From positions 21,275,644 through 21,339,643 of the forward strand of contig CM055108.1 in the NCBI GenBank assembly GCA_029204225.1: 64,000 bases of DNA, written 5' to 3'. Of the stretch, positions 1 to 10,569 are shown piece by piece. The notes under the pieces are model-generated. The model was not told where the DNA came from. It worked only from the letters and a program-made list of their open reading frames with translations, and made no database searches. Position numbers and translations under genes: made by a program. Position 1 is the first letter of the stretch. Every line of letters begins with the position of its first letter. This stretch comes from Diphasiastrum complanatum. Taxonomy: Eukaryota; Streptophyta; Lycopodiopsida; Lycopodiales; Lycopodiaceae.

Positions 1-1261
1 AAGCCAATAGCCTTTGCCTCTTTGATCATAGAATTCATAGATTTGTAATTGGGATGACCCAATCTTGTATCCCATAGATCCTCCTTGGAAAGCTTGGTCA
101 CATATGCAACATCACAAGAATTTGCACTCTCTCTTGGATCCAGTTTGTAGATGCCTCCAAATCTAGATCCATGTCCAAGGATCTCATCATCTTTCTTGAT
201 CACACAAGTGTCAATATGGAATTTGACATCAAGGCCATTATCAAGTAATTGGGCAACACTTACGAGGTTCTTTGTAAGCTTTGGAACAAAAATAGCCTTG
301 TGAAGAAATAGAACTTTAGAAGATGCAACCTTCAAGGGAATAGTCCCTACTCCTTCAATTTTGCATTCATGATCATTTGCAATGTATACATACTTCTCGA
401 TTCCCTCATAAGGCATAATAGATGAGAAAGAGTCCTTGGAGATACACATGTGAGATGATGCTCTACTATCAATATACCATGAGCCATCCTTCTTGAAGGG
501 GGAAGAGGAGAAGCTTGATACCATAAGGGAGCCTTCTCCTTCACTTGAATTTGCATCATCTTCTTTCTCATTTGAAATGTTGGCTTGCTTAAATTGATTC
601 TCCTTCTTTGAAACAATTGGTGGCATAGTGGCCTTTCTTGCCACGAAAGAAGCACTTGATCTTCTTTTTCTTCATCTTTGATGTAGAAGCATGAGAGGAA
701 TCATCCTCCTCTCCATCTTTGTCCTGGTCTTTAGCTTTGTCTTTAGAGAAGTGTTGGTGTTGATTCTTGCTCCTCCCTTTGTGCTTGTCTTTAACAAATA
801 GTGCTTTGCCATCTTCATTATGATTGAGGGATAATTTGTCCATCCTCATAATTTTTCCTCTTGTCTTGATTCTTCAGCAATAAGAACACCTTGTAAGGCC
901 TCCAATCTTGGTAGCTCTTCCTTGATAGCATAGGATTGGACAAGGTTGTCATAATCATCTTTCAAGCTGCCATTGAGAATGACTTGGACTAGCTCATTTT
1001 GGTTGATGGAATCTACAATACAAGCGAGCTTTCTATGGATGTCTTTGACTCTCAATATATAAGCACTCTCAGCATTCTTTGGCAACTTTGGAAGATTTGG
1101 TTTCTTAGATTGAGGAGCCTAGAGGTATTCTTGGCCTCATAGATAGCTTTGAGTGAGTCCCTAGCTTCCTTGGCCAAGTTGCAAGCACCAATCTCTCTCA
1201 AAATCTCATTAGAGACATTCATCTTGATATAATGTAGAGCCATTCTATAAATTCCCACCAC
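1..1261 (-). pseudogene. Copia gag-protease-pre-integrase remnant, cut by the window edge
   Basis: Read on the minus strand from about 1,261 downward, this encodes a Ty1/Copia polyprotein in several frames. The gag part (about 1,261-590) contains a UBN2-like segment (MNVSNEILREIGACNLAKEA, then VQVILNGSLKDDYDNLVQS), a basic linker and a zinc knuckle with one Cys lost (CFFRGKKGHYATNC instead of CX2C). The aspartic protease lies at about 440-490 as WYIDSRASSHM, where the usual DSGA is DSRA. The pre-integrase domain follows with a LGHPNY-type His motif near position 45. Frames change at about 850, 1,070 and 600, so no intact product is possible. The gag is the same family as those at 28.5 and 34.6 kb. 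Integrase and RT would lie beyond position 1. No LTR or PBS is seen on the right side. Confidence 0.88.
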
Positions 1262-1608
1262 TAAGATCAGTAAGGGCTTAGCAAAGCGACCTTATTACTT
1301 ACTTGGATCTGGGACATGTTTTGCACTGCTTATACTTAGAACAAGCAAAGGTTGATTATACTTTCAATGACAAGGCATTTGTCTTTTCTCCGGTAATTCT
1401 TGCTTCACACCAAATTTTTAATCACCGGATTAGATTACAAAACCCACCAACGTGTCCTCATGGAAATAAAGAAAAAATTACGCAACCCGCCACTATATGC
1501 TCACATAGAATTAAAGCAAAGATTACATGTGTGCACTAGGTTTCTTATGATATCAACAGCAACAAAATATTTTTTGAATCGAAATGTTCTACTTGATGCA
1601 TGAACAAA

Positions 1609-1655
<47 letters not shown>

Positions 1656-2045
1656 AGTTAATATCTGATTATATCAATGGAATCCAACTATAGACGTTCA
1701 TTTTATATTCATAAATGTAGACAAAATAGACCTTACAATACCGAACAAGTTTACTATGTTATTGAGCTATTACAAAGTTGCACATGATTGAACACTTATG
1801 AAATTGCCTGTCTATTTTCACTAACAAAATTCCACAATATTATGCACCATAATTTATTTTTTGAAATCTGAATTCAACAATATCAAATACATTGCTAACA
1901 TTTAAAACAAAAGACACTAAATAGCAAAAAAGCCATGAACAATAAAATGATAAAAAGAATTATCTCTTGAATTTTAGCAATATGTGATTGAGATGGCAAT
2001 AGGTGAAGATCAACAAATCTATAGGATGGCAATGCCTAACACTTG
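1262..2045. other. Unassigned AT-rich stretch
   Basis: I see no coding homology or LTR terminus here. It holds an (AT)n microsatellite at 1,612-1,651 and the first copy of a diverged direct repeat near its end. Confidence 0.5.
1612..1651. repeat. (AT)n microsatellite
   Basis: An uninterrupted run of about 20 AT dinucleotides is read directly from the sequence. Confidence 0.97.
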
Positions 2046-2213
2046 TCATTGAAGATTCAAGATTTTGTAGATTTTGTAGATTTCTAAGAAGTATTCTATG
2101 CACCATAATTTAATTTTCTGATAAAACAAAAGACCTACCAAAAAATAAAATAGCAAAAAGGCCACAATAATAAAAACGATAGAAAGAATCATCTTTTTGA
2201 ATTTTAGCAATGT
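1838..2213. repeat. Diverged direct repeat, two copies
   Basis: About 1,838-1,982 and about 2,095-2,213 share tatgcaccataattta near the start, then aaacaaaagac, atagcaaaaa-gcca and gaattttagcaat, with small indels. This is an old local duplication about 255 bp apart. An open frame on the minus strand across the second copy (2,110-2,424) resembles nothing I know and is probably chance. Confidence 0.75.
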
Positions 2214-2424
2214 ACCATGGAAGGAGCCGGCGGGCATAGACCATTCTGCCCGGTAAGGATTTCCAAAAAAATTTAGGCTTGGCCCTGAGCCTAAATTCTT
2301 TTGGAAAGTCAAACCGAGCAAAATGCCCGGGCACCTTCCATTGCATAATGGGTACCTTAAACTTTTTCACATGTACATTACCAAGCATAATAGGAAGCAT
2401 AATAAACTGTTTGACTTTGACCAA

Positions 2425-3619
2425 CCACTATGAACGCGCCACATGACATCGTAAGGACAGGCAGCAGAAAAGTGCAAAACTTGTGTTTAAAAAAAAACAC
2501 ATATATTTTATGCTTTTTAATCCGTTAAAAAACAGGCATACTATTCACAAGGTATCCATTAGTAGTGGAAGACGTTTAAAGCTGATGGGTGCATTACATA
2601 ATGTTTCTGGATATTCCACCAACAAAATTATGTTACATAGTGCTTACTGATCCTCACATTTGATACAAGGGATACTGTTTTTTGGCAGAACAATGGATAG
2701 GTGGTAAATGTAGCAATTAAGCTTCATGTCAGTAGCTAATGCATTTTATATTTACATTATCGAATAGGTACAGTTCTTGAGTACGTCTGTCCTTTTTTTT
2801 TTTTGAGCTTGCATTGACTGTTCTTATTTCAACCCAGCTGCTTAAATATACATTTTCCTCAGCTTGGTCAAATTGATGCAAACATAGTCTTCGATCCTGG
2901 TTGCAGATGTGGTGGTGATCATTGTATGTGTTAATCTGGTGCTGCTATTCTCTGTGCGACACTTGGGCACAGCCTAAGCAGGCCTCACGTTTGCCGCATG
3001 CGTCCTTGTTTGGTTTATGTTTATTAGCCTAACAGAACTATACAACATTTTCAAGTATGATGCCAGTGTGTTCCATGCATATAATCCAAAATATATGTAT
3101 GACTAATTTAAGGCAAACAAGAAGGATCCTTGGATTTCCCTCGAGGAAGAGGTACTTTGCATAACATGTACATATACAGTCTTTTCATTTCTGTTGACCA
3201 TGATCGCTAGTCCGTCTCACATGTGAAATCCCTTCACGGTCAAAGACTCGCATGCAATCTTAAAGCCAATCTTTCGGATGGTGCTATTTTGGAACTTATC
3301 CACGACGATCATTCCTTCGACCGGCATTTTCCAGATGTGACTACCTTGCTGCATTCAAACTGTCGACCTCAATCAGATCGAGATCTGTGCCCAAACATTC
3401 CATCACACACAGAAGCTACGTTCTTGAGACAGAGCTGTAAATAGACAGTAGGCGTTTTGTAAAGATAGACGGTGGTGACCGATTCAATGATCACACTCTT
3501 TATGTATTATTGTTACTAGCACACTACATCCTTGTTTGGCAAAGCTTTCAAGTCTTCAATCAATTCTTTTGATCCTTTAAATTGTCCTAAAAAAGGGTTG
3601 ATCTTCCTAAGTCCTCGTG
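2425..3619. other. Unassigned stretch
   Basis: No protein homology, LTR terminus or RNA gene was recognised. A 73-codon open frame at 3,223-3,444 (+) lacks any recognisable motif and is treated as chance. Confidence 0.45.
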
Positions 3620-3761
3620 CAGCTTTAATCAATTTCATGATAGTGTGATAGCAAGAGGAGAAAAGCTCAACTGGTAACCTAGACCAAAGTCAGCTTTAAT
3701 CAATTTCATGATAGTGTGATAGCAAGAGGAGAAAAGCTCAACTGGTAACCTAGACCAAAGT
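3620..3761. repeat. Perfect 71-bp tandem duplication
   Basis: The unit beginning cagctttaatcaatttcatg occupies 3,620-3,690 and is repeated at 3,691-3,761. I see no mismatch between copies, so the duplication is recent compared with the degraded transposons around it, or is an assembly artefact. Confidence 0.95.
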
Positions 3762-4724
3762 CATCGATGGGATAATCACTACCTCAATATATAAATAGTA
3801 GGATCTTGTGCATGAACTCATGCAATCCCCATGCAGGTCAACTATAAATAGGTCACAGCTCTTCATGCATTCCTCCTGTCTATATCTGTCACACGTACAT
3901 GCACTACTCCAAATGTCTCAATTAGAGTGTCTGGGTCCTCTCAAGGTCACTAGTCACCAACAGGCCTTGACGTGGACTAAAATCTAGGCGTGACCAATAA
4001 ACTCGAACACTAGAGGGCCGGTCTACCATATTAGGACTATTCCACATCCTTAACTGAATATGGCCGTAACATTATTTCTCCCTTAAACAAGTTTTGTCCT
4101 CAGAACGAGAAACTAAGGAAGCTCCAGATTTGTATGCTTTTAACTCTTTCCCATGATGTCATTATCCTCAATCTATCCAACCAATCTAATCAAGTACACA
4201 GAGATAGAACAATTTTCTCAATTTTTTTATCTCTGGTTCAGAGTACTCTTTCGATTTTCAAAGGTACATTGAGCGATAAGTCCTTCAAATGGGTAAAATC
4301 TTCAATACATCAAAATATCATCATCAAATAAACTAAGTTTACATGATACACTAGATGGGCAATCGACCAATCTTGAAGATTAAGTTTAAAAGCTAACAAA
4401 TTGATCATTTAACTTTCACATTTATCTTGAAAATCAATCCTTAGTCTGACTTCAATATCAAATAAGTACTTAGAGATGGAGTAATTCTCAAATTATTTAT
4501 CTCTGCACTAAAGTACTATATCGATCTTTAGAAGTACACTAAGAGATAAATCTTCCTATTGGGCCTGACTCTCTCCAATCAAGTAATGTCACCTTCATGT
4601 AACCTCAATTTAAATGAATCTTTGGGTGAAATGTCACCTTTCATTGGAAATCAATGTTTAAAAGTTAGAGATCCAAACAATTATAGTCCAACACCACCAC
4701 CCCTAATGACTGGCCGACAAAATT
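3762..4724. other. Unassigned stretch
   Basis: AT-rich DNA with no recognised gene. Two diverged segments near 4,195-4,300 and 4,470-4,560 share motifs (a/gagatagaacaattttctca-like, then cactaagagataaatcttc-like), suggesting another old local duplication. An open frame at 4,559-4,825 (+) is not recognised. Confidence 0.4.
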
Positions 4725-5072
4725 TTGGATGCTTCTTCAATCCACGCTACTGCCCAGCTACTGAACAACTTCCTAATGGTTGGCAACTTCAGGAAAGACC
4801 GCATCACATCACAGATCCTCCGTAGGATAGTGGAGTCCCACACCAAGTTGGCCAAAGCCCCCCTTGAACCATATAATTGGTTCAAGATTGTTTCTGGTGA
4901 GCTCAAACGAGCTATTAAGGCCAATACTAGGCAGCAGTTCGTTGTTGGCTCTTTATTGTCCCTTTTAGCCGCTTCTCACTTAGAAAACAGAATCCATGGC
5001 TTCCACCTAGATTCCGTGCTAAGGTACAACAATTCATCCTACCAAAATCTCTTAGGAGATCCATCAAGATAA
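4725..5072 (+). pseudogene. Fragment of unrecognised protein family (paralogue of the 32.7-kb gene)
   Basis: A 115-codon open frame that I do not recognise as any named family. It aligns along about 85 residues with the translated DNA at 32,755-33,040. Shared landmarks in order are a LLNNF motif, KD(R/H)I, a (Q/R)IVES motif, PYNW, a short EL(K/S)xAI motif, VVGxLL and finally (I/V)HxF. Two copies of one family conserved at protein level but diverged at DNA level imply it was once translated. Only the N-terminal domain is present here; the Ser/Thr-rich and coiled-coil parts seen at 33-34 kb are absent. It could be a gag-like or accessory protein of a retroelement, or a host family spread by duplication; the sequence does not decide. 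Confidence 0.5.
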
Positions 5073-6412
5073 AAATGACTCTGAGTACCCCAAATACTCT
5101 CTTGAGTTAAGTGCTCTTATTTCTAGCATCATATGCAAGAAAATAACAACCTTCAATTTTGATAAACTTAACCGTCTCCTAATTAACTGGAGATTTAGGT
5201 TGAAAACAATACACAAGCATTCCTTGACTACAATCTGTAAAGAAAGCAATTCCTCATAAGTAAACAATTACTTAATGAAAATGCCTGTGAGATGTACATA
5301 ATCTCAAATATAAAACTAGAGTAAAGGTTAGAAATCATACACTCATAATAACTAAGTACCTGTTTATGATTTGTCAATCACAAATAGTTAAATTCTTATG
5401 ATTCATCAATCATAATTCACTGGAATCTAACCCCATACTTACTCATTAAGAAACACTAGAGTGTATGTCCAACCAACTCAACTGAATCCCAAAAAATCAG
5501 TTTATCATTCTTGGAATCATTAGGATCCGATATTCAATTGAGCGCTCTGGAATACAATCACTAATGAATTGAGTTATTTTTCCACTAAGAAATACACACC
5601 CTAGAATTCCGTATATCCTATGCACACAATTTTTTGATGAATCCAAATGACTCATAAATTATGTGTCTTACAAGCAATATGTTGGAATTCGATGCTCAGC
5701 CTCAAATTCATTCAATAATGAGCATCCTGAAAACCAGAAACAGAAGACTTAAATTTCTGAGTAGAGGATCGAAAAATTTAGGATCAAAGTTTCTAGAATT
5801 TTTCGATACTGGATCGACTCGAAAAAATCTATTTTTTTTTAGTCATTGTAAATTTTTTATACTTTTAAATTTTGATATTGCGGTCTAAATCTGACCCAAC
5901 AACTTTGCATTGATAGTTTGTCCACTTTGTATATGCATTAACTGTAATGAGGTGGTTGTAACAACTACAACAGAAGATAATTGTAGATATTTTTGTACGA
6001 TATTATCCTTGAATCTTCATCAGAAAACTTCTTGTGATTTATTCAAGTTTCTGTAGCTAGCGTTATCACGCTCAACCAGTTGAAGTTATTACTTCAAGCA
6101 ATTGTACTCATTGTTGATATTAATTAGAGTGCAATTTCAGTCCTACTACTGTACCGTTCATTTGTGCATTCATTTGAATCATTCAATTTGAACGTTTTTG
6201 TTGTTGTATGTTGTGTTTCCGATCCTACACACACCCACTCGAGCTTCTGTTGACATCTCCATTGATTTACGACATAATATCAGAGCGGTCATTCTAGTAA
6301 TCTGTTTCCATCGCGGATTATTAGTCTTGTTTCTATCAAGACGTTGTAATAGCAAGCACGCAGCCAGCATTATTCCAAAATCGTTGTTACTACCAATGAT
6401 CTCACTCAGCCA
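5073..6412. other. Unassigned stretch with possible Copia leader at its end
   Basis: No coding homology is evident. Near the right end, at about 6,276-6,288, the string aatatcagagcgg resembles a degraded tRNA-Met primer-binding site (TGGTATCAGAGC) and lies about 125 bp before the gag start at 6,413. So the DNA upstream of about 6,270 may be a decayed 5' LTR, but no LTR boundary can be fixed. Confidence 0.35.
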
Positions 6413-6866
6413 GAATGGATCAGTCTTCTCTAATTGAGAAACTCGATGGAGAAAACTATTACCTCTAGAAGTTCAAAATGAAGGTCATGCTATTAGCCAA
6501 GGAACTGTGGGACGTTGTTGACGACATAGAAGTCAAGCCAGAAGGTAATGCAGCCATTATCACCAAATGGAGACTGAGAGATGGCAAGGCATTTGCCATG
6601 GTCACTCTCAATATCAAGGACACAAAATTTTTCACATACGTAATGCTCAGACAGCCAAGAATGCATGGGACATCCTAGCAACTCTACATGATATCAGGAA
6701 CGCTACTTCCAAGTTACACTTGAGGAAGAAATTCTTCAACCTGAAGATGCTTGAAACAAAAAGTGTTATAAATCATATTAATACTTTCAAAAATCTTATG
6801 GAGCAAATGGTTGCAATTGGCTTAGTCATTGAAGATTCCAATGTTGTCCCCGTTCTGGTCATTTGA
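6413..6866 (+). pseudogene. Copia gag fragment
   Basis: From the ATG at 6,413 the frame begins MDQSSLIEKLDGENYYL, hits an in-frame TAG where Copia gag normally has Trp (YLWKF), and continues with KFKMKVMLLAKELWDVVDD, the N-terminal gag hallmark. After a frameshift near 6,560-6,640 the UBN2 core resumes in another frame (TAKNAWDILATLHDI, then LHLRKKFFNLKM and INTFKNLMEQM). It stops before the zinc knuckle. The product would be the capsid protein of a Ty1/Copia element; with a stop and a frameshift it is dead. Confidence 0.85.
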
Positions 6867-7186
6867 TCTCTATCAGATGACTTGTGATGACACTTCACAT
6901 ATCTTCAACTGCTCATTTACATTTATAGCAGCTGCTAGTTTGTATGGATAGCAACAGTAATTTATCATTTCATTCAAGTTTGATTAAATTCTATTAGAGT
7001 TTGCATCTCATTTTGTGTGTAGATGCTGATTTTTCTACATTGATGAGATTGGTAGTGTATTTTTCTTTGTAACCTAAGATCTTTTGGATCATAATGATCT
7101 AAAAAAGTGGCAAGAGTCATTAAATTGAGGATAGATCAGAGGGTGATCAATATTTCATTATTCTACGTGTTAAGTTTGCTTGGTAT
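6867..7186. other. Unassigned spacer
   Basis: AT-rich DNA between the truncated gag on the left and the LTR of element A on the right. Nothing recognised. Confidence 0.4.
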
Positions 7187-7449
7187 TGTCAACAATCAGA
7201 AATGCAACCTCAAGAATTCACCATAAACAATCACCAAGTAGGGAGACGAAAGAAGAACACGCAATATCACTCTATCACTCTGCAACATACTGAATGTAAA
7301 ATGTACATATAAACGTTGAATCCTGATAGAGAGGGAGACCTAGGAGTAGACTACTAGACTAGCCAACGGCTAGTTACAACCAGTAATAAAGTACATCATA
7401 AACAGTACCTTAGAAGTGTAACAATGAAGTTTATCATTGATTTCTAACA
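7187..7449 (-). repeat. 3' LTR of element A
   Basis: On the plus strand it begins TGTCAACAATCAGAAATGC and ends TTTCTAACA, giving canonical TG...CA ends on both strands. Its first 36 bp recur with one mismatch at 10,534 next to a PBS, which fixes this boundary. The inner boundary is fixed by the adjacent polypurine tract. Confidence 0.88.
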
Positions 7450-7460
7450 CTCTCCCTCAA
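7450..7460 (-). promoter_or_regulatory. Polypurine tract of element A
   Basis: On the minus strand this reads TTGAGGGAGAG immediately before the LTR TG, the expected plus-strand primer for reverse transcription. Confidence 0.8.
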
Positions 7461-7619
7461 TGATAAAATTACATTCTTCTATTCCTAGTAGAGTACGAAA
7501 CTTTTCAAATTTATAATGCATTTCGATGTGCTTGGTTCGAGCATGTAAAACTGAATTTTTGGCAAGGGGTGAATGCAACTTTGATTATCGCAAGATATAG
7601 TAATTGCATCCACCTGCGA
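7461..7619 (-). pseudogene. RNase H C-terminal tail of element A, internally deleted
   Basis: Downstream of the TAA that ends the 375-codon frame, the minus strand still reads as Copia RNase H: SCDNQSCIHPLPKN, then LHARTKHIEMHY joined directly to KFEKFRTLLG. The join skips the usual segment around VREKV...DIFTKAL, so about 40 codons were removed in frame. A functional RNase H would therefore be impossible without this tail. Confidence 0.7.
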
Positions 7620-8747
7620 TTAACCTAAATCCATAAGCAATCTCCGTAACCATACCGCTTCTTGTGCAACATTGTTGAGTGCTCGATATTCAGCTTCCGT
7701 CGAGGATAAGGCTACTGTAGGTTGCTTTTTGCTACTCCATGAAACTGCAGTTGTACCATAACTGAATGTATGACCACTGGTAGACCTTCTATCATCAATA
7801 TTACTTGCCCAATCAGCATCTGTATATCCTATCAATATTGGCACTTCAGGCTGATACCTCAAACCAAAATTCAATGTCCCTCGAATGTATCTGAGAATAC
7901 GTTTAGCAAAATTCCAGTGTGTTTGACTAGGATCTTGCATAAATTGACTAACAACACCAACAACATAAGAAATATCAAGTCGTGTGTGTGTCAAATAAAT
8001 CAAACTACATACCAGTTGTCTATACAAATAAGCATCCACTTTCTCAAATTCATCATATGTAGTAAGCTTTGTGTTGACAACCATAGGTGTACTCAAAGGC
8101 TTACAGTCCTGCATATTGAGCTTATAAAGCATATCTCGTGCATATTTGCTTTGTGTAAGAAAGTCCACATTTTCCTTTTGCCATTCTTCAATGCCAAGAC
8201 AATAGTGCATCAATCCTAGATTGCTCATGTCAAAAGCACCTCTTTTGAGAATCTGTAAACTTTGAGCACTAATATGACCGAATTGTTGATGCCAAAGATC
8301 ACTTCGACTATCAACCGTGCTTACCATAGCTTGAGCAAAAGATCTCGCATTCAATTTGTAGAGTCGATTCTCGTTGACTCTAGCTCCTGTGGCAATCACT
8401 TTGTAGTGATTCTTGATGTCTTTGACAAGACATTTGTCACTATCAAACTCAACCTTGAGTTGTTGACCAGCCATCGTCCCAATAGATAGTAGATTGTTAG
8501 CTAAGCCAGGTACATATTGCACATTGCTTATCCGCTTTATCTTCATATTGGCTAACTTCACTGGTACCACTCCAACTCCTTTAACAGATAGCAATTTGCC
8601 ATCGGCTTGTCCAACTTCATCACCATTGTGAGTTTCCTTGAGTTTTGAAAACCACTCTTTCCTTGAAGTCATGTGCTTGGATGCACCACTATCAATGTAC
8701 CAGGTATCCTTGGTTTCATCACTTGTCATTAATGCTATAATGAACAA
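7620..8747 (-). CDS. Protease/pre-integrase fused in frame to RT C-terminus and RNase H (375 codons)
   Basis: One open frame with two unrelated halves of a Copia polyprotein. Residues about 15-175 carry the aspartic protease (TWYIDSGASKHM) and GAG-pre-integrase region (LYKLNA, then LWHQQFGHIS). At about residue 176 (DMSNLGLMHYCLGIE) it passes without a stop into the RT connection domain (QSKYARDMLYK, YRQLVCSLIYLTHTR) and RNase H (YTDADWASN..DRRS, SSTEAEYRAL). Integrase, RT palm and the YVDD box are absent, so it cannot polymerise or integrate. The joint preserves the frame and both flanks lack stops, unlike most neighbours, pointing to a recent deletion or selection against stops before it. 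It ends at TAA, 7,620-7,622. Confidence 0.82.
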   Translation of the reverse strand: MFIIALMTSDETKDTWYIDSGASKHMTSRKEWFSKLKETHNGDEVGQADGKLLSVKGVGVVPVKLANMKIKRISNVQYVPGLANNLLSIGTMAGQQLKVEFDSDKCLVKDIKNHYKVIATGARVNENRLYKLNARSFAQAMVSTVDSRSDLWHQQFGHISAQSLQILKRGAFDMSNLGLMHYCLGIEEWQKENVDFLTQSKYARDMLYKLNMQDCKPLSTPMVVNTKLTTYDEFEKVDAYLYRQLVCSLIYLTHTRLDISYVVGVVSQFMQDPSQTHWNFAKRILRYIRGTLNFGLRYQPEVPILIGYTDADWASNIDDRRSTSGHTFSYGTTAVSWSSKKQPTVALSSTEAEYRALNNVAQEAVWLRRLLMDLG

Positions 8748-9746
8748 TTTTGAGCTCTCACCTGTATCATCTTCATATTGATCATCATCGTATTGATTTT
8801 AATCAGTATAATTGTTTTCATAATAATAATCATCAAATTGGTGTTGATCAGCATAATTTCCCACTTGCCCTTTGTCTTTTCTTTGTTCCATCTCCTTCTG
8901 TTTCTTGAAGCATTTACGCTCCCAGTGGCCAGTTTTTGCAATATTTACAATTTCCAGGTTTATTTTGCCTGGAATAGCTACGTCCTTGATCTCGACCTTG
9001 ATACCAATTGCCTCGATTTGGGCCATCATTGGAATGTTCTTGGAATTGTTGGAAAGATCCACGATTTGAGTTTTCACCTCTTGATTGGTGTCTTCCACGA
9101 CCAAATCTACCACCATGTCCCCCTGACTGCAAGAGCTTGATCAAATCCCCTGTTGCGATGACTCAAGTTTTGTTGACGTTGTTCTTCCTACAAAAGCAAT
9201 CCACCTAACTCTTCATAGGTTGGAAGATTTTTCCGTGTGGTTGTACTTGTCACAAATATCTGATGTGACTCACTCAAACTATTCAATGTCAATTGCATGA
9301 TCTCACGATCCTGTACTCGCTCTCCAACTACTACTAATTGGTCACGAATCTCTTTGATCTTCAGTAGGTGATCAGCAACAGTTGCACCATCATTCATCCG
9401 CAATGTGTGCAGCTTCGTCTTCAGAAATAGCAATCAAGATGTGTTTGTGGTCTCAAACAATGCCTTCAACATATCCCATGTTTCTTTTGGTCCTTCTGAA
9501 TTCAAAAATGTAGGAAATAATTGCATCTCTAACTGATAAGTTGATGACATTCTGTGCTTTCTGTTTTCTCCTGTAAAATGCCCGTTGATCTTCTTCAATC
9601 AATGGCCTTGTCTCTTCACCTGTCATGATCTCCCATAGCTCCTTTTCCATCAAAATGTTCTTCAGTTTGAATTTCCAAACTGCATAGTTGCCAGCTCCTT
9701 CCAATTTGCTTGACTCATTGAGGACACTCTCGCTTAGAGTTTCCAT
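8748..9746 (-). pseudogene. gag of element A
   Basis: Copia gag in several frames. The start ATG at 9,746 gives METLSESVLNESSKLEGAG, then NYAVWKFKLKNILMEKELWE, the normal gag N-terminus. The UBN2 core continues in a second frame (LHTLRMNDGATVADHLLK, then QLTLNSLSESHQIF, NLPTYEELGG). A glycine/arginine-rich linker and a zinc knuckle follow (CKYCKNWPL..HWERKC) at about 8,915-8,955, split by a frameshift. It should encode the capsid/nucleocapsid; at least three frame changes make it non-functional. Confidence 0.85.
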
Positions 9747-10521
9747 TACTAGATAGACAAGTCCGGATCACAAAAATGGCTCAGTTTCAGCACACAACTT
9801 AGTCTCCAAATTTTATCATGCCATAAGAACTGTATAATAATTTTTTTTTTTGGTATCGGAATGGAACATGGAAGTACGACTGCTCAGGAACCTCTTTAAC
9901 TTGTGCACATGGATCCGATATTGGAGCATGCAATATCAGACTGGAGCGCGGATGTACAACTGCTAAGAATTCTCTTTAGCTCGTGTGCTTGGATCCGATA
10001 TTGGTACGGACATGCAATATCGGACTGGAGCACAGATGTACGACTGCTCAAGTTTCTCTTCAGTTAGCACGCTTGGATCCGATATTGGTACAAATATAAA
10101 AAAAAGAATATAAGAACTTTCAAAGGGAATATTCCAAATTTCTTATTTCAGCACGACGGCGTACTAGACACTATCTGGAGTGATTTGCAGTACCCCAAAC
10201 AAAAAAATGAGAGATTTCTTGGCACAACTCTTTGACAAATGATACTTTTCACAAAGACTAAAAAAAATATTGTAAAACTTTTCTCACTCAACAGATTTTC
10301 AATCTGTCTGATGTTGCCCTGGCCTTTTTGATGCCTCCAGGACTGTGTCTTCATTCCACACTAATAATTGTGAGCTCCAAAACCTGTAAAATACATCAAG
10401 AAGAATTTCTTCTAGCCATTTTTGTCTCTCCAAGCTTTCACCTCTTGTGAAGGACTTTCTCACTTCGTTGTAGATCCTGTGACAAGCTGTATCCACTGAT
10501 CATGCACACAGGAGTATCGTA
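9747..10521 (-). other. Leader of element A
   Basis: About 780 bp lie between the PBS and the gag ATG, long for a Copia leader. It contains a poly-T tract near 9,840 and three copies of an 80-84-bp minisatellite. The PBS-proximal half carries no ORF I can identify. Confidence 0.6.
9853..10095. repeat. Three-copy 80-84-bp minisatellite in a Copia leader
   Basis: The string ggatccgatattgg recurs at 9,911, 9,991 and 10,075, and each is followed by catgcaatatc, a gactggagc motif and a tgtac(g/a)actgct motif. Copies differ by scattered substitutions, so the array is older than the 71-bp duplication at 3.6 kb. Confidence 0.9.
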
Positions 10522-10533
10522 GCTCTGATCCCA
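10522..10533 (-). promoter_or_regulatory. Primer-binding site of element A
   Basis: The minus strand reads TGGGATCAGAGC directly after the LTR end TTGACA, one base different from the tRNA-Met-type TGGTATCAGAGC. Confidence 0.85.
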
Positions 10534-10569
10534 TGTCAACAATCAGAAATGCAACCTCAAGCATTCACC
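10534..10569 (-). repeat. 36-bp stub of the 5' LTR of element A
   Basis: Identical to 7,187-7,222 apart from one base, then replaced by unrelated gag sequence. The remaining 227 bp of the LTR are missing here. Confidence 0.88.

Larger units (their letters stand above)
7187..10569 (-). mobile_element. Copia element A, deletion derivative
   Basis: A minus-strand Copia element bounded on the left by a complete LTR (7,187-7,449) and on the right by only the first 36 bp of the other LTR (10,534-10,569) next to its PBS. Order in the transcript direction is LTR stub, PBS, long leader with minisatellite, gag, protease and pre-integrase fused directly to RT C-terminus and RNase H, PPT, LTR. Integrase and about two thirds of RT are missing. 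The right LTR stub ends abruptly in the gag of a different Copia family, so one side has been lost by recombination. Confidence 0.88.

Noticed and set aside
3223-3444. 73-codon plus-strand frame
   Set aside because: No homology, no repeated copy in the window and no supporting gene context.
8778-9140. Open frame on the plus strand with many Ile and Leu, resembling a membrane protein
   Set aside because: It is antisense to the zinc-knuckle part of the gag of element A, and its hydrophobicity comes from repeats of AAT and GAT on the other strand.
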